From Combretum micranthum (Eukaryota; Streptophyta; Magnoliopsida; Myrtales; Combretaceae), in the NCBI GenBank assembly GCA_024138025.1, contig JAMXBD010000583.1, positions 124,001 through 188,000 on the forward strand: a stretch of DNA of 64,000 nucleotides, in the 5' to 3' direction. The notes beneath the pieces are model-generated. The model did not search any database, was not told the DNA's origin, and worked only from the letters and a program-made list of their open reading frames with translations. A program made the translations under genes and the position numbers. This document shows positions 58,851 through 64,000 of this stretch, piece by piece (the first letter of the stretch is position 1; each line of letters opens with the position of its first letter).

Positions 58851-59739
58851 ATAAATCCAAAACAAATAAAGATGACCAAAGTTAGGAAATTAGTTTTCTT
58901 GAAAGTAAATAGCCTTGGAGTTCTACAAATAAAAAAATTCTAAAATTCCTTTTAGTAAATATTGACAAAAGCATGCATACATCAATCTCATCCCATGTCA
59001 TTCATGTTAGGAAATCACTCATATTTCATGTATACTTGATTCATCAAATAGAAACATTTCAAACATTTACAAAACTATTTTTCGGAATCGAAAACCGTTA
59101 CTGATCAGATTTGATCCTCTGTTCTGAGATCTAAATGTTTTCGAAACTTGAAAGTAACATTATAAATAGATAGATCTTTCGAAGTAGATAGAAATCGATA
59201 TATAATTTGTGAGATTCCAAGTTAAAATGACCAAGTTATGGCCATTTTAAGTTGGAATTCCCACTTAGGACGAGAATTGCGAATTTGATAGTTTGAATAA
59301 GATAGTTTGGATTAGTTAAGTGATGAAATACTTATTAAAGTATTTCTTCCTTTTAGGTGATCCCGAATTCGACGATTCCCATACCACCGGATTACTTGTA
59401 CTAAGAGACCGGTGATCCAATAGCCGAGTGAGTATCACTTCCGATCTCAATTATTGCTTGTGATTGTAATGATAGCTGCACTAGTTGCTAAGTAAAGATA
59501 AAAAGAAATATTATGCATGATGAGATTAGTTGGGAATTATAGATGTCTGTTGTTGATATGTGAAGTTGAACTTAAAGAATATCGAAGCCGGGTGATAAGT
59601 TATTGCTTGTATAGAGATGAGCTAGAATTGATTGTCTATGAATATTGCTTGGCCACCTAAAAGAATTGGATTAATCGATTATTGGACTTCAATTATAATT
59701 AGACTCATTCATATCACGATGGGGATGGAGCATTAGCAT

Positions 59740-59863
59740 ATGTTGGTTAATCTTGATCCATAAAACGAATATGTTGGTTAATCGTAATCCATAAAACGAA
59801 TATGTTGGTTAATCGTGATCCATAAAACGAATATGTTGGTTAATCATGATCCATAAAACGAAA
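59740..59863 (+). repeat. 31-bp tandem repeat, 4 copies
   Basis: Four consecutive copies of a 31-bp unit starting ATGTTGGTTAATC and ending ATAAAACGAAT, differing by one to three bases. Two degenerate copies are at the same place in LTR A5 (34300-34370), and older traces in A4 (16262-16360). No spacers, so not CRISPR-like. Confidence 0.9.
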
Positions 59864-62363
59864 TATTGTTCAGTTGACTGTGAGCTTAAACGGCATCGTA
59901 CCGCAGGATTCGTTAATCTGCTAACCCGGGATAGAGGACGCAAGTCCATCCACATATGATTTCCAGCTGGTTATATGTTTGTTGAACTCACTTAATTGGT
60001 GCATTTCACTTGATTGATTAATCACTTGCTTGAATGATTTGTCTTAATTGTGATATGGAAGTTTTCACTCACTAAGCTAGTGTAACTTATACCCCAATAG
60101 ATGTTTGATTAAACAGGTTATCTCAAGTGCTAAGTGGGGACCGTGATGGTTGGAGCCGAGAATGACTTCAGGATTCCGGCAAGGAATAAGAATGTTTGCA
60201 GTTATTAGCTAGGTTCTATGATTTGCCTTGTAATAGTTCTATGTAGAGAAATACTTGGATGAATGTAATGGAAGTATAATATGATTTGTATTTTGAAGAA
60301 TAGTAAATTATATTTCCTTTACATTGTTACTCAAGTGTACCGATATAAAATGTATCTTTTCGATGAGTCTCCTCCATATGTTAGACGCCTTGTACATAAT
60401 ATAGAAGCCTTCGCGTAACTGGGATGGTCATTCATAGGCTTTAATACTGTGTACGGCGGACTGTCACGTTTAGGATACCCTTCGGGGTGTGACAGTTTTT
60501 GTTTATGTGTATGATATTGATTGGTCACTCTAAAGAATATATGAATAATTGGACCTAAGCAAAAATAAATTGGTCATGCATCGCATCAAACAAGTTACAT
60601 TTGGTAGTGTACTACTTTTACGCAGGTCGATCGGTATAGTCCGATGACTCGTTTGGAGAATGAGACTCGGTATCAGAGTTCATTCATAGTGAACTAAAGC
60701 GTACCGGGGATGCATCCCATATATGAGCCTAGCCGAGTCGAGTGTCATAAGCTTAGGGAGCTTGGGGACTGGCAGCAGGTCGTGTAGACTTTCAATACTA
60801 TCCCTAACCCTAGATACGGAGGGCGTAAATTCGTTCTATGTACGAGTTCCGGATACCCATACATAATTGTCTGCTTATGTATTTGTTCGTGCATAGCATA
60901 TGGATGATTTTATAACTTGCTTGTTATGGTATGAAATTAAGGGAACTCTCACTAAGCTAGTGTAGCTTATATCCCAATAAGTGTTTGAATAAACAGGTTG
61001 ACGGGAGAATACTACCTGGGGACCGAGATGGTTGGAGCCGAATATGACTTTAGGATTGTAACAGGAAGAAGGAATACTTGAAGATATTAGCTAGGTTTTG
61101 TGAATTGTCTTGTAATAGGTTGTGTAGTAAAATTTGTGGATGAATTGTAATTGAAGTATAGTGATTTGTATTTCCTTTACATTGTTACTCAATTTGTATC
61201 AATATAAAATGTATTACTCCAATGTGTCTCCTCCATGTGTTAGATACCTTATACATAGTATTGAATCTTTCGTGTAACTGAGGTGGTCATTCCTAGACTT
61301 TAATATTATGTATGGCGAACTGCCACGTTTAGGGTACCTTTCGAGGCGTGACAATGTATGACTTGAGTTTATTTATTTTGTGAAATATGTTAATGGAGTA
61401 GTTATGTGTTGCTAAAAGTTTTGAAAAACTATGGTTTCAATTATGTTAATTATGTGGAATTAGACAAACAATTCCTCAAACATTTCTTTTTAGATAACCT
61501 TACACATAATCTTAGGTTATATGTAGTTGGGGAACTGTTATCACCTATTTTAATTATAGCGGTGATAGCGGGTCCTTACAAAAGGATAAGGATGAATTAA
61601 GAGTTTAGGAGAAAAATTAATCGAATTTACATCAAAGTTGAATCAATTATGAAGAAATTAAGAAGAATTTGCAAGGATGTTTCAACTTGGAGGAATAAAG
61701 TTTGGAAGAGTCAGAACACAATAAGAAAAATGGTTGGTTATGGATCATCGTATTCCAACCATGTTCCTGGAGGAACTATGGATTTTCATCAAGTTTCAAG
61801 GAAGAATTAATCAGAATGAAACACAGTGTAATATGGATTGATGTGCTCCACTTGTGATCAACATGGAAGAAGCAAAGTATGAAATCAAAAAGAAACATGG
61901 CGAGATGAGTTCAGTCATGTATTAGTCGTATTCCATTCATACCTTTGTTCAAAGAAGAAAAATGATTGAACATGCCCTCATGTTTTAGAAGAAATAAAAG
62001 ACTTAAAGTGAACAGAAGAAACACAAGAGGATAGGACCAGTCGTGTTTTAGCCGTTTACTTCTGGAAATCAAACTTGAAGAAACCGAGAGATACATGGTG
62101 TGTTATGATGAGTCGTATATCGGACGTGCTCTCATGTGAAGGAAAGAAATGAAAGAATTTAACAAGAAGCATGATGTGATTTTGATCACCGTGTTGTAAC
62201 CATGTTCCTCAACGAGAATTTGATTTTAAGAAGTAGTGAATTACATGTCGTGACAAATGCTCTCATGTTGCACTCGTGTTTCACCAAAGACTCGGTCAAT
62301 TGGTTTTAAAGTATCCTAGGACTTATTTTTGTCTTATCCTAAGAACTTAACCGACCATATTTA

Positions 62364-62373
62364 CTATAAATAG
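62364..62373 (+). promoter_or_regulatory. TATA box of LTR E
   Basis: CTATAAATAG, followed by an A-rich run and 'acaagaacaacatta'. This is the form of an LTR promoter start; sequence upstream (61700-62340) holds three copies of TGCYCTCATGT that may be U3 elements. Confidence 0.65.
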
Positions 62374-63364
62374 AAGCCTATAGTTCGAAAAAAAAACACA
62401 AGAACAACATTATTAGAAGCTTTTTATACGAAATTCAGGAGAGATATTAGTATTCAAAAACAGAGTTCATCAAGATTAGGAGACACTGATCAAGATCTTG
62501 TCAAGATCAGTCCAAGATTTCTTATTAAGCTGTATTCTCTCCATTTTTGTGCTTCATTGTAATAGTTTCTTACTGTTATTGTAGTTTAGAGATGGAAGAG
62601 TAGATCTATTTCATCTAAATAGCAAATTAAACCTTAGAAATTACCATGTCATGTACTTAAATTGAATTCAATGAAAGTTTATGCTGTTTTTAGTCTAATT
62701 ATGTGTTTTTAATTGTTATATAGAATAGTATTTCCAGGATATTATTTCTATATCTGATTTCTTGTATGTTAATTGAAAGATTGCATATAGGAATAGATCA
62801 ATGTAATTAGAGAAACTTGTTTGGGTTACTAGAAATAGAACTACAAAAAATTTTCGATCTGACTGTTTGTAAAAGATTCATAGATCTATAATGTGATTCT
62901 TGAATTGTCATTAATTAAAAGAAGTTTTAATAGGTAGATCTAAAGAATTAGTGATTGGTAATCTTGAGAGAGATATTAATCTTGTTTAGGAATCTTTCGG
63001 TTCAAAATTAAGATAAACCACATTGATATTAACATCGCATGTTAATCATAGTAATTTTCTTAAGGGAGATATGTTATTTGGATGAGCTAAGTAAATTGAA
63101 TCCAAATTCTTGTTGATTGTTTGTTTTGGATTATAGTAAAAATAAGTTTTAATAAAAAATTTCTTAATAATAGAATAGATTAATTGATTGATTTGAAGTA
63201 GATACTAGAGAAATAGGTTGATTCTAATGAATTTTTCTAATCCTTAAGGGACGATACCTATTCTCACTAGACTATATTCAAAAGATAGGTATCTTGCCTT
63301 AACTTTTTGTTGAAATAGCAGGTTTGAAAAGAAATATAATTTGATTAATCAACCAAACATATCA

Positions 63365-63503
63365 AGATCATGTGAATAATTCAAATATTTGTGTTGAATA
63401 TATCTCTATATAAAATCAATTAGTAGATATTTTGACCAAACCTTTAGATAAAATAAAATTGGAATTTATAAGAAATAAGTTAGGAATTTGTAATCCTTTT
63501 TAA
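63365..63503 (+). pseudogene. Sirevirus-type copia RNase H, C-terminal end
   Basis: Final part of the polyprotein that began at 16999. It reads DHVNNSNICVEYIS, a stop, then NQLVDILTKPLDKIKLEFI and RNKLGICNPF with the terminal stop at 63501-63503. 'NQLADIFTKPLD…F…R..LG' is the universal end of copia Pol. It joins the fragment at 34995-35096 across LTR E. Confidence 0.9.
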
Positions 63504-63640
63504 TTAATTTTCTTCTATCATTTTTTATCATTAAATATAATATCTCCCTATATTTATTTAATATTTTTAAACCCTCCAAAGAGTTTTCATTAAGTTTAAA
63601 ATTTACCACCCTTTCATTTTCCAAAAACCTCACTCATCTT
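63504..63640 (+). other. Non-coding spacer after copia Pol
   Basis: T-rich sequence between the Pol stop and a possible downstream frame. No LTR start or polypurine tract is recognised here, which fits an element with a further ORF before its 3' LTR. Confidence 0.4.
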
Positions 63641-63671
63641 CTTCTCTTTCTTCAAAAATCATCGCTCTAAA

Positions 63672-63928
63672 ATGGTTAGAACATTTACGTAAAAAATCCT
63701 TTAAAATAAGAAAATGTAACAAACCGATCCTCGTTCAAAATGAATCTTCAGAATCCTCTCAAGATTCGAAAAAAAAAAAAGCCTTTTCAAATTCTAACCC
63801 TACTACTGATATCGTTTCAAACCCTAATATTGAACCAACAATGAGTAGAGAAACAAAAAGATTGGATCTTTCCTCACATGAAGAAGAGACAGAAACAAGT
63901 TTTCCAGTTAGAAAAGGATCAAAGTAAC
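63672..63928 (+). pseudogene. Possible env-like ORF downstream of copia Pol
   Basis: After Pol, an ATG at 63672 opens MVRTFT followed by a stop; in another frame a hydrophilic, Ser/Lys/Glu-rich sequence runs for about 80 codons (SESSQDSKKKK, NPTTDIVSNPNIEP, SHEEETETSFPVRKGSK) to a stop near 63927. Sireviruses often carry an extra, so-called env-like frame at this place, commonly with such a charged N-terminal part. No signal peptide or membrane segment is visible in what lies inside the window. The identification rests mainly on position; it could also be non-coding. Confidence 0.35.
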
Positions 63929-64000
63929 TAAGAAACTTGATAAGAAGGAAATAGGTTTGTTGAGAGAAAATTGGAGTAACGAAGGAAAAGGAAAAATTGT

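Larger units (their letters stand above)
54949..60494 (+). mobile_element. Solo LTR D2 (Tekay-type), longest copy
   Basis: A complete 5,546-bp LTR, TGTAAGCCCCGGAAAATTTC to TTCGGGGTGTGACA, with perfect target copies gtttt (54944-54948 and 60495-60499). It lies inside LTR D, a member of its own subfamily. Compared with D it is longer, mainly because of nine copies of the ~200-bp module (57075-58850) and a longer repeat at 59740-59863. Other landmarks: pyrimidine-rich stretch 56390-56560, quasi-palindrome 59223-59250, hairpin 59335-59356, GAGACCGGTG block 59404. No gene; the 66-81-codon ORFs at 56079-56619 are T/C-rich low complexity. Confidence 0.93.
37790..61353 (+). mobile_element. Solo LTR D (Tekay-type), with three nested insertions
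   Basis: Starts TGTAAGCCTCGAAAAATTTC and ends TCGAGGCGTGACA; target copies atgta at 37785-37789 and 61354-61358 match perfectly. Pieces: 37790-39137, 51998-54313, 54800-54948 and 60500-61353, about 4.7 kb net. It received Tekay-2, the fold-back element and LTR D2. Its sequence across each join is collinear with D2, for example 'atttcaatccttctt' around the Tekay-2 site. It has six ~200-bp modules (52650-53600), the quasi-palindrome near 54069-54097, the hairpin at 54172-54193 and a perfect 15-base palindrome at 60954-60968. No gene. Confidence 0.92.
35204..61580 (+). mobile_element. Solo LTR C, interrupted by LTR D and its nest
   Basis: Starts TGAAATAGCCATAC and ends GGGTCCTTACA, with perfect target copies aaagg at 35199-35203 and 61581-61585. 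It consists of 35204-37789 and 61359-61580, about 2.8 kb net. It holds TG-rich sequence (35310-35450), a TATA/pyrimidine region near 35640-35700, the GC-rich cluster at 36400-36600 related to the one in Tekay-1 LTRs, and a block near 37320-37480 shared with LTRs B1 and B2. A 119-codon and other short ORFs have no family features. Lineage uncertain, possibly related to LTR B. Confidence 0.8.
35097..63364 (+). mobile_element. Solo LTR E, interrupted by LTR C and its nest
   Basis: The outermost member of the nest. It begins TAATATATG (expected TG, one change) and ends ACCAAACATATCA, so the ends form a short inverted repeat of TGATATG type. Perfect target copies agatc are at 35092-35096 and 63365-63369, and copia RNase H (…FIRD | HV…) rejoins across it. 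It consists of 35097-35203 and 61586-63364, 1,886 bp net. A strong TATA box is at 62364-62373, with purine-rich repeats upstream. Lineage not recognised; it may be a copia LTR. No coding sequence. Confidence 0.8.

Noticed and set aside
59740..59863. A CRISPR-like array
   Set aside because: The 31-bp units are contiguous without spacers and lie in a plant LTR.
61406..61600. A 64-codon ORF resembling part of a copia gag (LLKVLKNYGFNYVN…)
   Set aside because: It spans the end of LTR C and its target duplication at 61580-61585, so it is a chance frame across a junction.

Overview
The window is plant nuclear heterochromatin: about 64 kb of AT-rich DNA made almost wholly of LTR retrotransposons and their relics. 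I see no host gene, rRNA or functional tRNA. The evidence for a plant with a large, repeat-rich genome is two chromodomain Ty3/gypsy elements of the Tekay (Del) type with initiator-tRNA-Met primer sites, one Ty1/copia polyprotein of Sirevirus type, one Tat-type Ty3/gypsy relic, and many very long solo LTRs. The species cannot be told from the sequence.

Layout. (1) 1-1234: 3' part of an LTR (B1) carrying a small Tourist-like MITE. (2) 1252-14495: remains of a Tat-type gypsy integrase, its downstream region and a patch of short repeats, broken up by solo LTR A1 (1683-9257, itself holding inverted solo LTR A2 at 2776-6597) and inverted solo LTR A3 (10692-14355). (3) 14496-16998: two truncated LTRs of opposite orientation (B2, A4) fused at about 15.8 kb, probably a deletion scar. 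(4) 16999 to the right edge: a dead Sirevirus-type copia polyprotein whose integrase, reverse transcriptase and RNase H are spread over 46 kb. It is split by the full-length element Tekay-1 (17211-29631), by solo LTR A5 (31614-34994), and by a nest: LTR E (35097-63364) holds LTR C (35204-61580), which holds LTR D (37790-61353), which holds the full-length element Tekay-2 (39138-51992), a fold-back element (54314-54794) and another solo LTR, D2 (54949-60494). Copia RNase H resumes at 63365, followed by a possible env-like reading frame to the edge.

The nest can be read with confidence because 5-bp target duplications mark the insertions: tatac, aagtg, agatc, aaagg, atgta, ttcaa, tgtag, gtttt, tatat and accct match exactly, and A1 matches 4 of 5. 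Interrupted coding frames rejoin across several of them.

Most notable content: both Tekay elements carry the same extra reading frame between the primer site and gag, with conserved motifs and spacing; both gags have three zinc knuckles; the Tekay-type LTRs share a degenerate array with a repeat of about 200 bp and copy-number variation, plus three small hairpin motifs kept across divergent copies; and the 481-bp fold-back has U5-like ends on both sides, a 5-bp target duplication and tRNA-like pol III boxes, which suggests a non-autonomous element mobilised by retrotransposon integrase. All large reading frames here are interrupted, so no element in this window looks autonomous now.
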